The notes under the pieces are model-generated. The model worked only from the letters and a program-made list of their open reading frames with translations. It ran no database searches and was not told the DNA's origin. A stretch of DNA of 64,000 nucleotides from Photobacterium rosenbergii. GTDB taxonomy: Bacteria; Pseudomonadota; Gammaproteobacteria; Enterobacterales; Vibrionaceae. Shown here in pieces: positions 7,862 to 16,302 of the stretch. A program made the translations under genes and the position numbers. Each line of letters begins with the position of its first letter. The first letter of the stretch is position 1. Where the stretch lies: the NCBI RefSeq assembly GCF_003026455.1, contig NZ_PYMB01000001.1, forward strand, positions 248,001 through 312,000, written 5' to 3'.

Positions 7862-8102
7862 AACCCCCTCCTGATAATTGAACACATTATATCGTCAACT
7901 TAATATAAATGTGTAGTGATCAAGAAAAATTGGCCAACACTTTGTGAACATTACAGCATCATACACTCAAATGGCATTGGTTAGATACTTTTAGCCCTAT
8001 GGTAAGAGCGATTTAATCTCTTATAGTTTTAAATTATTGCTTTCATCCACTAAACAGTTTCATCGATATAAGGCAAATTTGACATGCTAATTCGTACTAA
8101 AA

Positions 8103-8147
8103 CCATATATATGGATTCCCGTTACTGTGCATCACTAAACGTTTAGT
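8103..8147. promoter_or_regulatory. Two short perfect palindromes upstream of the epimerase operon
   Basis: CCATATATATGG (8103-8114) and ACTAAACGTTTAGT (8134-8147) are perfect palindromes 20-65 bp upstream of the MerR-type promoter. The second, with central CG and TAAACGTTTA, has the form of a LacI/GalR-family operator. They suggest a second layer of control; no cognate regulator is adjacent. Confidence 0.5.
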
Positions 8148-8167
8148 ATCAAATTGAAAATTAAGTG

Positions 8168-8198
8168 TTGACCTTGCAGCGACTGCAAAGTTTACACT
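8168..8198 (+). promoter_or_regulatory. MerR-type promoter with 19-bp spacer and dyad
   Basis: The -35 is TTGACC (8168-8173) and the -10 is TACACT (8193-8198), separated by exactly 19 bp. Inside lies the dyad ACCTTGCAG (8171-8179) / CTGCAAAGT (8183-8191), 8 of 9 pairs matching. Overlong spacers carrying a dyad are the signature of promoters activated by MerR-family DNA distortion. The start codon of the epimerase is 46 bp downstream of the -10. Confidence 0.85.
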
Positions 8199-8243
8199 GT
8201 GTTCCAACGTTAAGGTAAACCGATTGATAAGGAATCATATATT

Positions 8244-9128
8244 ATGGCTAAACCAAAAATTGCAGTTCAAATGATATTGCTGAAAGAAAAAATTGCAGAA
8301 ATTGGGGTTTATAAAACTCTAAAACAAATGACAAACTTAGGCTACAAGTCAGTGGAAGTATCACAACTCGATATGACTGAAGAGAACGTCTCTGAACTGG
8401 AAAGAGCAAAAAATGAACTAGGTGTTGAAATTTGTGCATTAACCGTTGGCTGCTCGATGAAGCCATACGGTGGAGTGAAACTGCCATTTGCAATGGAAAT
8501 TTTAGAAGATGGTTTTGATAAAATAATCTCTGATGCAAAAAGACTGGATTGTCAGTTCTTAAGAATTGGAATGTTACCTTTTTCTTACATGTCGAATGCG
8601 GAAGGATGCCTAGAGTATGCCAAGGAAATGAATATGTATGGGAAGAGATTAAAAGAAATGTATGGAATGAAGTTGTTTTTCCATAATCACCATGCAGAAT
8701 TTGAAAAAGTAACAGATGATGGTAAGACTATCATGGATATTTTAATCGAAAATACGGATCCAGACTATGTTGGTTTTGAACTAGATGTTCACTGGGTACA
8801 TCGCGCTGGCGAAAATCCAGTAGAGTGGATCAAGAAGCTAAAAGGAAGAGTCGAGTTGGTTCATTTAAAAGATTATAAAATTGAAGTGCCAAAAGAGATG
8901 CCTAAAGATACTCGTCAATTCTATGATACTTATCTACATAAGTTGGTTCGATTCGCTGAAGTAGGTGAAGGGACTCTTAATTTTAAAGAAATCATATCAG
9001 CTTGTGAAGAAGCTGACGTTAGGTACCTCCCAATAGAACAAGATGAAACATATGGCAAAGATCCAATGGATTGCCTTAAAACAAGTGCACATAACTTGAA
9101 TAAAATGGGTTATGCTGACTATTTTTAA
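8244..9128 (+). CDS. Sugar phosphate isomerase/epimerase family TIM-barrel protein
   Basis: The 294-residue protein belongs to the xylose-isomerase-like TIM-barrel superfamily. Metal-site motifs appear in order: LFFHNHHAEF (about 149-158, Glu ligand), ELDVHWVHRAG (about 178-188, Asp/His), VELVHLKDY (about 204-212, His) and YLPIEQDE (about 253-260, Glu). This is the layout of the YcjR/IolE-like group, including E. coli YcjR (3-ketoglucoside epimerase). It is followed by a methyltransferase and a Gfo/Idh/MocA dehydrogenase, the family of YcjS, which oxidises glucosides at C3. The exact substrate is not known. The gene is AT-rich and lies behind a MerR-type promoter; the ATG has AAGGAA upstream. 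Confidence 0.85.
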   Translation: MAKPKIAVQMILLKEKIAEIGVYKTLKQMTNLGYKSVEVSQLDMTEENVSELERAKNELGVEICALTVGCSMKPYGGVKLPFAMEILEDGFDKIISDAKRLDCQFLRIGMLPFSYMSNAEGCLEYAKEMNMYGKRLKEMYGMKLFFHNHHAEFEKVTDDGKTIMDILIENTDPDYVGFELDVHWVHRAGENPVEWIKKLKGRVELVHLKDYKIEVPKEMPKDTRQFYDTYLHKLVRFAEVGEGTLNFKEIISACEEADVRYLPIEQDETYGKDPMDCLKTSAHNLNKMGYADYF

Positions 9129-9289
9129 TTGGATGTTTTATAGGCCATAACTTAATTTTCACGTCATCTATGTTTACACCTAATTGAAATTATCCACCTG
9201 ATTTTGTTTTCATGATTTTTTAATGTGTAAATGTGTATCAAAACCGAAAATGGTTATTTTATTTAAATGTATTTAGATGGGATATGGAT

Positions 9290-9910
9290 ATGTCCGAAAA
9301 GTTTTGGGATAAAGTGGCAGCAATGTATTCAAGGCGCCCTGTTTCCGATGAAGTAAGTTATAAGAGGAAAATATCTGAAACCCAAAAATACTTTACTTCT
9401 GATATGCATATTTTAGAGTTTGGCTGTGGGACAGGGACTACAGCTATTTACCATGCTCCTCATGTTCAATATATTGATGCAATAGATATATCTGAGAATA
9501 TGCTTGATATAGGGCGGTTTAAAGCCAAACAAGCGAATGTTGAAAATATTAACTTTTCCAAGGGGACTTTATTTGACTTTAATTTTGAGCCTGAGAGTTT
9601 GGATGCCGTATTAGGTTTGAACATAATTCACTTACTTGATGATAGAAAGGGAACACTAGAATATATTGCTAGAGTGATTAAGCCTGGCGGTATCTTTGTA
9701 AGTAGTACTCTTTGCTTGGGTAATTCTTTCCTACGGTTCGTAAGATTATTTATACCAATAGGTAAAGTTCTTGGCTTAATACATGATGTATATATTTTAA
9801 CAGAATCTGAGTTGGTTAAAGAAATCCAAGATTCTGGATTTTCAATTGAAGTACAGTGGCACCATGGAAAGGATGATGTGAGTGTTTTCATTATTGCAAG
9901 AAAGATTTAA
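9290..9910 (+). CDS. SAM-dependent class I methyltransferase
   Basis: The protein is about 206 residues from the preferred ATG at 9290 (MSEKFWDKVAAMYSRRPV). An in-frame ATG at 9284 and an upstream start at 9233 are less likely, since GATGGGA lies just before 9284/9290. Motif I is ILEFGCGTGTTA, the acidic loop is YIDAIDISENML, and motif post-II is LDAVLGLNIIHLL, followed by IKPGGIFVSSTL. This is the small-molecule methyltransferase core of the UbiE/Methyltransf_11 type. The gene is AT-rich, more so than the two genes around it, and sits 161 bp after the epimerase, so it could be a later insertion into an epimerase-oxidoreductase pair. The acceptor is unknown. Confidence 0.85.
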   Translation: MSEKFWDKVAAMYSRRPVSDEVSYKRKISETQKYFTSDMHILEFGCGTGTTAIYHAPHVQYIDAIDISENMLDIGRFKAKQANVENINFSKGTLFDFNFEPESLDAVLGLNIIHLLDDRKGTLEYIARVIKPGGIFVSSTLCLGNSFLRFVRLFIPIGKVLGLIHDVYILTESELVKEIQDSGFSIEVQWHHGKDDVSVFIIARKI

Positions 9911-9983
9911 TTATTAGAATGCTTTGCAGTATATAGACCTCTCTTGAAAATTAAAATTAACCCCCTAAATAAAGGAAAAACTA

Positions 9984-11168
9984 ATGACTCTTAAAATAGG
10001 AATAATTGGTCTTGGCCAGCAAGGCTCAATGTACGCTTCTTTATTAAAACACGGTGCTATTCCGGCATTCGGTATTGAAACTGGAACTATTGAAGGTGTA
10101 GAACTTGCTGCAGTATGTGACATTAGTAAAGAGCGTATGCAGTGGGCTGCGGAAAACTTATTTAATGTTCCGTGTTTCGAAAATCATATTGAAATGCTTG
10201 ATAGTTGCTTAGTCGATGCAGTTATGGTTGTCACCCCTCACTATTTCCATCCCACAATGGCGATGGACGCCATGGAGCGTGATATACATGTTCTTGTTGA
10301 TAAGCCTGCGGGTGTTTACACCAAGAAAGTAAAAGAAATGAATAAGATGGCTGAATCGAAGCCTCATCTTAAGTTTGCGATGATGTTCAACCAGCGTGTA
10401 AACCCATTGTACATGAAACTTAAAGAACTTATGGATGAAGGTACTATTGGCGATATACGCCGTACAAACTGGTTGATGACAACCTGGTGGCGTCCAGAAG
10501 GTTATTATAAGATGAGTGACTGGCGTGCTACTTGGAATGGTGAAGGTGGTGGCGTGCTAATCAACCAAGCACCACACCAAATTGACCTGTGGCAATGGTT
10601 ATGCGGTATGCCAACCAAAGTTGCAGCAAAAGCATCTTATGGTTCACAACGTAATATTGCGGTCGAAGACGATGTTACAGCTGTAGTAGAGTACGAGAAT
10701 GGTGCGACAGGCTCATTTATTACCTGTGTTCATGATTTAACAGGTACAGACCGTTTCGAAATCTTTGGTGATAAGGGGAAAATTATTGTTGAAAATAGTA
10801 ACAAAGTTATCCTTAAAACTCTTAAAGATTCAGAGCAAAACCTTAGCAAAAATATGTCGTTCGAAGATGTGAAAAAGATTTTCATGGGGGCAGGCCTAGG
10901 CGATATTGTCACTGAAAAAGAATTCGAGTTTGAGAGTAAGTGGGGCTATGAGCATTTTGAAGTCATAAAGAATTTCACATCAGCAATTACTGATGGTAAA
11001 GAACTCGTAGCGCCTGGGGCTGAGGGCATCCATGCACTAAGCATTACTAATGCAATGCATTTATCAAGCTGGTTAGGTGAAGAAGTTTCACTACCGATTG
11101 ATGAAGATCTGTACTTCGAAAAACTTACAGAGAAGATCGAAGAAGAAAAGTTATCTGAAGAAGCCTAA
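9984..11168 (+). CDS. Gfo/Idh/MocA family oxidoreductase
   Basis: The 394-residue NAD(P)-dependent dehydrogenase has an N-terminal Rossmann motif IGIIGLGQQGSMYASLL (about 5-21), then VVTPHYFHPTMAMDAM, the catalytic-lysine motif HVLVDKPAG (about 107-115, DKP for the usual EKP), and GGGVLINQAPHQIDLWQWL (about 185-203) with the substrate-site H-x-x-D. It fits the glycoside/sugar 3-dehydrogenase side of the family. The length is typical. It is the last gene of the MerR-controlled cassette, behind AAAGGAAAAACTA. With the epimerase it forms a pair like E. coli YcjS-YcjR, which convert glucosides through 3-keto intermediates. Substrate identity here is inference. Confidence 0.88.
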   Translation: MTLKIGIIGLGQQGSMYASLLKHGAIPAFGIETGTIEGVELAAVCDISKERMQWAAENLFNVPCFENHIEMLDSCLVDAVMVVTPHYFHPTMAMDAMERDIHVLVDKPAGVYTKKVKEMNKMAESKPHLKFAMMFNQRVNPLYMKLKELMDEGTIGDIRRTNWLMTTWWRPEGYYKMSDWRATWNGEGGGVLINQAPHQIDLWQWLCGMPTKVAAKASYGSQRNIAVEDDVTAVVEYENGATGSFITCVHDLTGTDRFEIFGDKGKIIVENSNKVILKTLKDSEQNLSKNMSFEDVKKIFMGAGLGDIVTEKEFEFESKWGYEHFEVIKNFTSAITDGKELVAPGAEGIHALSITNAMHLSSWLGEEVSLPIDEDLYFEKLTEKIEEEKLSEEA

Positions 11169-11246
11169 ATTGATTCAGTAAGTCTATTTATGCTTGATGG
11201 TAAGCCGAGAATTAGGTGATTTAGGTATAAGAAGGCTATCGGACAA

Positions 11247-11275
11247 GAAACCCCGCCGTTGCGGGGTTTCTATCT
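11247..11275. terminator. Terminator hairpin at end of accessory cassette
   Basis: GAAACCCCGC (11247-11256), loop CGTT, GCGGGGTTTC (11261-11270), then TATCTTTT. It lies between the oxidoreductase and the convergent pseudouridine synthase, probably acting in both directions. Confidence 0.9.
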
Positions 11276-11329
11276 TTTGTATCAGGTTTTAGTTATATGT
11301 GTTCTTATACATATATAGCAGTGTTTTGA

Positions 11330-13009
11330 TTAAAACTCTGCGTCAACTTGGAAGACCATCGGCTCGCCAGTAATAGGGTGGACAAGCTCTAAACGCTCAG
11401 CATGCAAATGAAGGCGGTTGGCTTTCACACCATACAAATCATCACCAAGAATTGGCATGTTAAGCCCTGAAGCGTGGGCACAGTGAACACGCAACTGGTG
11501 TGTTCGGCCTGTTTTAGGGTACAAATGGACCTTAGTGTGTTTGTCGTTACGGCTGATCACTTCCCATTTGGTTTCAGCAGGTTTGCCGTGTTCGTAACAG
11601 ACCAATTGGCGGGGACGATCATTGAGATCACCACGCATTGGAAGGTTGATATAGCCAGTATCTTGATCGAGCACGCCGTCAATTAATGCGGTATATCGTT
11701 TTTGGACCGTGCGCTGGATAAACTGCTTCTGCAGACTTTTGTTAGCACGCTTGGATATAGCGATAACCATCAGGCCGGAAGTGGACATATCTAGGCGGTG
11801 AACAATCAATGGCCCCGTTGCTTTAGGGAACTGATGCTTCATCCGCAAATAGACCGAATCCTCAATAGTTTTTCCTGGCACAGACAAGAACTCAGCAGGC
11901 TTGTTTACCACGGCCATATCTTCATCTTGGTAGATAATCTCGACGCTTTTTCCTTCGGCAGGGTTAGTCAGGAGCGGGTTATCATCAAGCTCCATACCTT
12001 CTAACATATGAGTCAGGATAGGCTGGCATTTACCTTGGCAAGAAGGGTAATAGTGTTTATGGCGGCGAATTTCAGATTTCGGTGAGCTACCCCACCAAAA
12101 CTCAGCCATCGCGATAGGCGTCATATTATGCTTGAACGCATACTGTAGTAGTTTTGGCGCAGCACATTCGCCAGCCCCTGCTGGTGGAACGCCTTGTGCT
12201 GTATCTACAAAAAGCTCTCCGAGGCATTTCTCTTCGCCTTTGCTATTAAGAAAACGGTACTGCTCGAACAGTTGTTGTTGTAACGAAGACGAGAAGTTAC
12301 GACGCTGCTCAATCAGCGGCGTGATTTCATTTTGCCAGTGATCGAGTTGCTGTTGTTTCTGGGCAATTTCGGCTTCCCAATGAAGTTTGAGATCGCGAAG
12401 TTGAAGCTTTTCGATAACGCTTTCTTGGCTGAGTTGCTTCTTTAGCTCATTGCGAACTTCTGGATCAAGATCAGCACTTGCCGCACGTTTTGCCTTACGG
12501 ATCTTCCTTGCTTCGACCATATTACTGCGGTGGTTTGCTAATGCTTCACTGGCAGCCGATTGCGCTGCTTTCAAGGCAGTTTTGGCGTCTTCCAAAGCTG
12601 GGTTAGCTTCTAAGCTTCTGATCTGCTGACTAAGTTCGTTGAGCTTATCTTGACCGTTTAGAAAAAAGCTCCCCTCTGCGAGCATATCAAAAACGGGTGG
12701 GACAAAGTGTGGTAACAAGTTTTGATCGGCTATTTTTCCGGAGAATGCCGAAAGGTATCCGATTTGACCCTGTTGGTTTCTAACCAGCAGAACGCCAAAC
12801 ATTTTACCGATGGCAGACTCAGTATTACCGTCTAAGCCAAAGTTATGCTGCCAGTCTGTTTGTGTTTCTAAGTGCTGTTGCAGTTGTTCTGCAGCTACGA
12901 GACACAAGGGATGAGGTTCATAGTAGAACGGGTATGTAAAACGCTCGGGCAATTCAAAATGCTCGATAGATGAAGTAAAGGGCGTAAAACAGTGTTCCGG
13001 GGCGTGCAT
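11330..13009 (-). CDS. RluA-family pseudouridine synthase with long N-terminal extension
   Basis: The 559-residue protein is a C-terminal RluA-type catalytic domain (about 350-550) with a long N-terminal half. The catalytic motif is IVHRLDMSTSGLMVIA, where Asp is the nucleophile, followed by KRYTALIDG and KTGRTHQLRVH. Residues about 150-240 are charged, helical and coiled-coil-like (KAAQSAASEALANHRSNMVEARK onward), and a cysteine-bearing YYPSCQGKC segment sits about 318. This long form occurs in Vibrionaceae and differs from the 220-330-residue housekeeping RluA/C/D enzymes, so its RNA target cannot be given. The gene stands alone between a terminator and a 396-bp gap. Confidence 0.85.
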   Translation of the reverse strand: MHAPEHCFTPFTSSIEHFELPERFTYPFYYEPHPLCLVAAEQLQQHLETQTDWQHNFGLDGNTESAIGKMFGVLLVRNQQGQIGYLSAFSGKIADQNLLPHFVPPVFDMLAEGSFFLNGQDKLNELSQQIRSLEANPALEDAKTALKAAQSAASEALANHRSNMVEARKIRKAKRAASADLDPEVRNELKKQLSQESVIEKLQLRDLKLHWEAEIAQKQQQLDHWQNEITPLIEQRRNFSSSLQQQLFEQYRFLNSKGEEKCLGELFVDTAQGVPPAGAGECAAPKLLQYAFKHNMTPIAMAEFWWGSSPKSEIRRHKHYYPSCQGKCQPILTHMLEGMELDDNPLLTNPAEGKSVEIIYQDEDMAVVNKPAEFLSVPGKTIEDSVYLRMKHQFPKATGPLIVHRLDMSTSGLMVIAISKRANKSLQKQFIQRTVQKRYTALIDGVLDQDTGYINLPMRGDLNDRPRQLVCYEHGKPAETKWEVISRNDKHTKVHLYPKTGRTHQLRVHCAHASGLNMPILGDDLYGVKANRLHLHAERLELVHPITGEPMVFQVDAEF

Positions 13010-13405
13010 AAGCTGATCTATCGTGAATTTATCCAGTCCTATCTATCCCTGCTAAGGTGGGATTGGATAGGGATTAAGGCCGGCAATTCTACCTGTAAGA
13101 CGATATGAGATCACCTTTCACAATTAATTTCATGGAAAGTGATTGTAAAGTCGCAGAATGATATGGGGCTTGTTGCACTTAGGGGATATGAAATCCACTA
13201 TGGACTTGGGATGGTTATTTACCTTTTTTGCCATTGAATAGACTTTTTTGAGTAATAAATTGCTCTTTAACGTTAGTGTGAATTGTCAAGATATTGTAAA
13301 TACACTGAATAACGTTAGGATATGGTCTAACCTAATTTACATCGTTAATATTTTAATCATTAGTATGATGATAAATTAGAATAGCTTATATTAGGAATTT
13401 GCTCT
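13010..13405. other. Intergenic region upstream of EAL gene with repeated TAACGTTAG
   Basis: There is no coding sequence between the two divergent genes. TAACGTTAG occurs at 13268-13276 and 13310-13318, about 42 bp (four helical turns) apart, and TTAGG...CCTAA forms a short inverted repeat just downstream (about 13315-13341). These may be binding sites controlling the EAL gene. The rest shows only AT-rich promoter-like sequence. Confidence 0.4.
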
Positions 13406-14242
13406 GTGGATAAGATATTAAGAACAAGAGATGACATAGAGAACCATCTTCTCGAAGAGGAAGGTCAGTATGTTGCGGTATACCAAGATCTTGTTCTTAA
13501 AAGCACTTTTCAGCCAATAGTAAAGAGCGATGGTGTTATCTATGCTTACGAAGCGTTGATGAGAATATATAACTCAGATGGCCTACTACTGAACAATGGT
13601 GATTTAATTAATTATTACCGAGGCCACCCTGTTCATTTAATTAATATTGATCGTCTTGCCCGGGTGATTCATCTAAGAAACTTTTCTCGTTCGCAAAGCT
13701 CAACCAAATTATTTATTAATATGATGCCAGTCACTATACTTTTTTGTGAAGATGAAGGTCTGGTGGATTCTATATTTTTGCCTCGAATTTATGAACTTGG
13801 CTTAAATCCAGCGCAAATTTATGTAGAAATCTTAGAGCATCACACCGACGACGATGAGGCTTTAACAAAAGCGATAAGGCACTTGAAGCAAGCGGGACTG
13901 AACATTGTTATTGATGATTTTGGTGTTGAGGGTTCGTCTGAGCGACGTGCCAGGCATGTTTATCCGAACATCATTAAGGCAGATGCTTCGTTATTGGTAG
14001 ACTACCTGCAAGGGAACCCTGAGCCACTTCTAAAGGTAAGCACTTTATGTCGTGAACTGAATGCAAAGTTCATTATTGAGGGTGTTGAAAACTTGAAAGG
14101 TTATCATGCAGCAATTTCTGCTGGGGCCGATTACCTCCAAGGCTATTATGTCGGCTTTCCTAGGGGCATCAATGTAGCAAATCAACTTACTGCAGAATCA
14201 GGTCAAACTGATAACAAGGGCAATATTGACCAGCCAAATTAA
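13406..14242 (+). CDS. EAL-domain c-di-GMP phosphodiesterase
   Basis: The 278-residue stand-alone EAL domain has no sensor domain or membrane helix. Signature residues are present: YEALMRI (EAL, about 49-55), FINMMP, VEILEH (metal Glu), VIDDFG (DDFG loop, about 173-178), IIKADASL (catalytic Lys) and IIEGVEN. The conserved set suggests an active enzyme that cleaves c-di-GMP to pGpG. The end DYLQGYYVGFP is typical. The start is GTG at 13406 with AGGA about 10 bases upstream; no nearby ATG is in frame. It converges with fumC. Confidence 0.88.
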   Translation: MDKILRTRDDIENHLLEEEGQYVAVYQDLVLKSTFQPIVKSDGVIYAYEALMRIYNSDGLLLNNGDLINYYRGHPVHLINIDRLARVIHLRNFSRSQSSTKLFINMMPVTILFCEDEGLVDSIFLPRIYELGLNPAQIYVEILEHHTDDDEALTKAIRHLKQAGLNIVIDDFGVEGSSERRARHVYPNIIKADASLLVDYLQGNPEPLLKVSTLCRELNAKFIIEGVENLKGYHAAISAGADYLQGYYVGFPRGINVANQLTAESGQTDNKGNIDQPN

Positions 14243-14273
14243 TGCTCTGTCGGCCGGCCAATTAATAGAATCG

Positions 14274-15665
14274 TTAATCTTTATCTGCGACGCCACCTTG
14301 AGTCAGATGGTGGGGCTCAAGTAATTTCTCTAGCTCACTCCTGCTGATGTCTGTTTCTTCATCTGCAACATCGATGATGTTTCGTTGTTCCTTATAGGCT
14401 TTTTTAGCAATCTCTGCAGCTTTTAAGTAACCAATAATTGGGTTAAGGGCAGTCACCAGAATTGGGTTTCGAGCTAGGGCGTTTTCCAGCGTGTCCTGCT
14501 TCACTTGGAAGGTATCAATGGCTTTGTCTGCAAGCAACTCTAGCGAACTGGCCAGTAACTCGATACTTTGCAATATATTGTAAGCAATAACGGGTAACAT
14601 CACATTGAGTTGGAAGTTACCCGACTGACCGGCTATCGAAATGGTGGTATCGTTGCCCATCACCTGAGCGGCCACCATGGCTGATGATTCTGGAATAACT
14701 GGGTTCACTTTGCCTGGCATAATTGATGATCCCGGCTGCAAAGATTCCAATTCGATTTCACCAAGGCCAGCTAGCGGGCCAGAGTTCATCCATCTTAGAT
14801 CATTACTGATTTTCATCAGAGCAACAGCCGTTGTTTTTAGCTGACCTGACAGGCTGACAATCGCATCTTGGCTGCTGAGGTTATAAAAGAAATTATCACT
14901 GACCGTAAAATCAATTTCTGTTGAGATTGAAATGTTATTGGCAAAGATGGCGGGAAACTCAGGGGCTGAATTTATCCCTGTTCCCACTGCAGTACCACCT
15001 TGCCCAAGCGCGATGACATTATCCAAGACCATCACAATACCATGACGGGCTTTACAGAGTTGGGTTTGCCACCCCTCCAGCTCTTGCCCAAGGGTGACGG
15101 GCATCGCATCCATTAAATGGGTACGACCTGTTTTGACATGGTGGCCAACGCTGAGCGCTTTTTTCTCGAGTGTATCAATAATGTGGTCAAAAGCTGGAAG
15201 CAATAACCGATGGCAAGCAAGTGCTGAGCTGACTTGAATGGCTGTTGGAATAACATCATTGCTGCTTTGCCCCATATTGACATCATCGTTGGCGCTCACT
15301 TCATCGCCTAACTTCTGGGTAGCTAGCGTTGCAATGACTTCATTGGCATTCATATTTGAGCTAGTACCTGAGCCCGTTTGAAAAATGTCGACAGGGAAAT
15401 GGTCTATATGCTGCCCATCAATAATTTCCTGACAACTGTCAATAATGGCATGAGCTTTATCGAAGCTCAGTAACCCAAGTTCAAGGTTGCTCCTTGCGGC
15501 GGCTTGTTTGATGAATGCAAGGGCTTGGATAAATAGGGTAGGCATAGGAATGCCGCTGACGGGGAAATTATCAATAGCGCGCTGAGTCTGTGCGCGATAA
15601 AGCGCCTTTGTCGGGACTTTCACTTCCCCCATGCTGTCAACTTCTGTCCGGTATCGTGATGTCAT
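14274..15665 (-). CDS. fumC: Class II fumarate hydratase
   Basis: The 463-residue protein matches the iron-independent fumarase/aspartase superfamily throughout: TGSGTSSNMNANEV (about 99-112), GRTHLMDAMPVTLGQE (about 185-200), and the signature loop GSSIMPGKVNPVIPE (about 316-330) carrying the catalytic serine. Its length equals E. coli FumC. It interconverts fumarate and malate in the TCA cycle. It is monocistronic, and its start follows a GGGGGAC ribosome site. Vibrionaceae also have other fumarases; FumC-type enzymes are usually used under iron limitation or oxidative stress. Confidence 0.95.
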   Translation of the reverse strand: MTSRYRTEVDSMGEVKVPTKALYRAQTQRAIDNFPVSGIPMPTLFIQALAFIKQAAARSNLELGLLSFDKAHAIIDSCQEIIDGQHIDHFPVDIFQTGSGTSSNMNANEVIATLATQKLGDEVSANDDVNMGQSSNDVIPTAIQVSSALACHRLLLPAFDHIIDTLEKKALSVGHHVKTGRTHLMDAMPVTLGQELEGWQTQLCKARHGIVMVLDNVIALGQGGTAVGTGINSAPEFPAIFANNISISTEIDFTVSDNFFYNLSSQDAIVSLSGQLKTTAVALMKISNDLRWMNSGPLAGLGEIELESLQPGSSIMPGKVNPVIPESSAMVAAQVMGNDTTISIAGQSGNFQLNVMLPVIAYNILQSIELLASSLELLADKAIDTFQVKQDTLENALARNPILVTALNPIIGYLKAAEIAKKAYKEQRNIIDVADEETDISRSELEKLLEPHHLTQGGVADKD

Positions 15666-15935
15666 GGTGTCCCCCTTCGGATTCAGAAATGAAGGTGATA
15701 TGAAAAGCTTAGATGTAATTCAAGGTTCCGAGATAATTAACTAAGAATTGACTTGCATAGCAGGAACACTAGATAGAATCCTAGAAATGAAGCGAGGTAT
15801 ATGCAATTTATAGGTCATACTCAGGGCTAAAGAGATAAATACGTGATGGGTTTCACACCTTACATGTTGTGTAAGCAAGCTATTGCCTGCACTTTTGTTA
15901 TTATGCGCTGAGTAGTAATGGTTACAGGTGGATGT

Positions 15936-16214
15936 ATGAAAGTTATGTTTAAATCTCTGTTAGCAGTGCTCACAGTGAGTTGTTTTTCTCTGCCTGTTTA
16001 CGCTGATCCGGTAGAACGAACAGCCACTCCAGAGCTTACCGTGCCAAAGGCAATGAGGATGTTGCAAAGCCATGGCTATCATGATTTTCGCAAGATTAAA
16101 GTGGAACGTGACGAGCACGAGATTGAGGTTGAAGCACGTAATGCCGATGGCCACAGAGTTGAGATTGAAATGGATCTCTTCAGTGGAAAAATACTCGCAG
16201 TAGAGCGAGATTAA
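15936..16214 (+). CDS. Small secreted PepSY-domain protein
   Basis: This is a 92-residue precursor from the ATG at 15936, which follows AGGTGG. The in-frame ATG at 15918 would put six residues in front of the signal peptide and lacks a ribosome site. The signal peptide is MKVMFKSLLAVLTVSCFSLPVYA. The mature part is one PepSY-like unit, VPKAMRMLQSHGYHDFRKIKVERDEHEIEVEARNADGHRVEIEMDLFSGKILAVERD, with the usual D-x-x-x-G-x-I/V end. PepSY proteins inhibit peptidases or sense envelope signals. No partner kinase lies next to it. It has its own terminator. Confidence 0.82.
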   Translation: MKVMFKSLLAVLTVSCFSLPVYADPVERTATPELTVPKAMRMLQSHGYHDFRKIKVERDEHEIEVEARNADGHRVEIEMDLFSGKILAVERD

Positions 16215-16243
16215 GCAGTTACCCTATCAGTATAGATTTAAAG

Positions 16244-16295
16244 AAAGCCGCGACGCTCTTTTGCTTTGACAAATAGAAGCCGCGGCTTTTTTGGT
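16244..16295. terminator. Terminator between PepSY and amylase genes
   Basis: AAAGCCGCG (16244-16252) pairs with CGCGGCTTT (16281-16289) across a long loop, followed by a T-run. The genes converge here, so it may act for both. Confidence 0.75.
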
Positions 16296-16302
16296 TTTAT
16301 GC

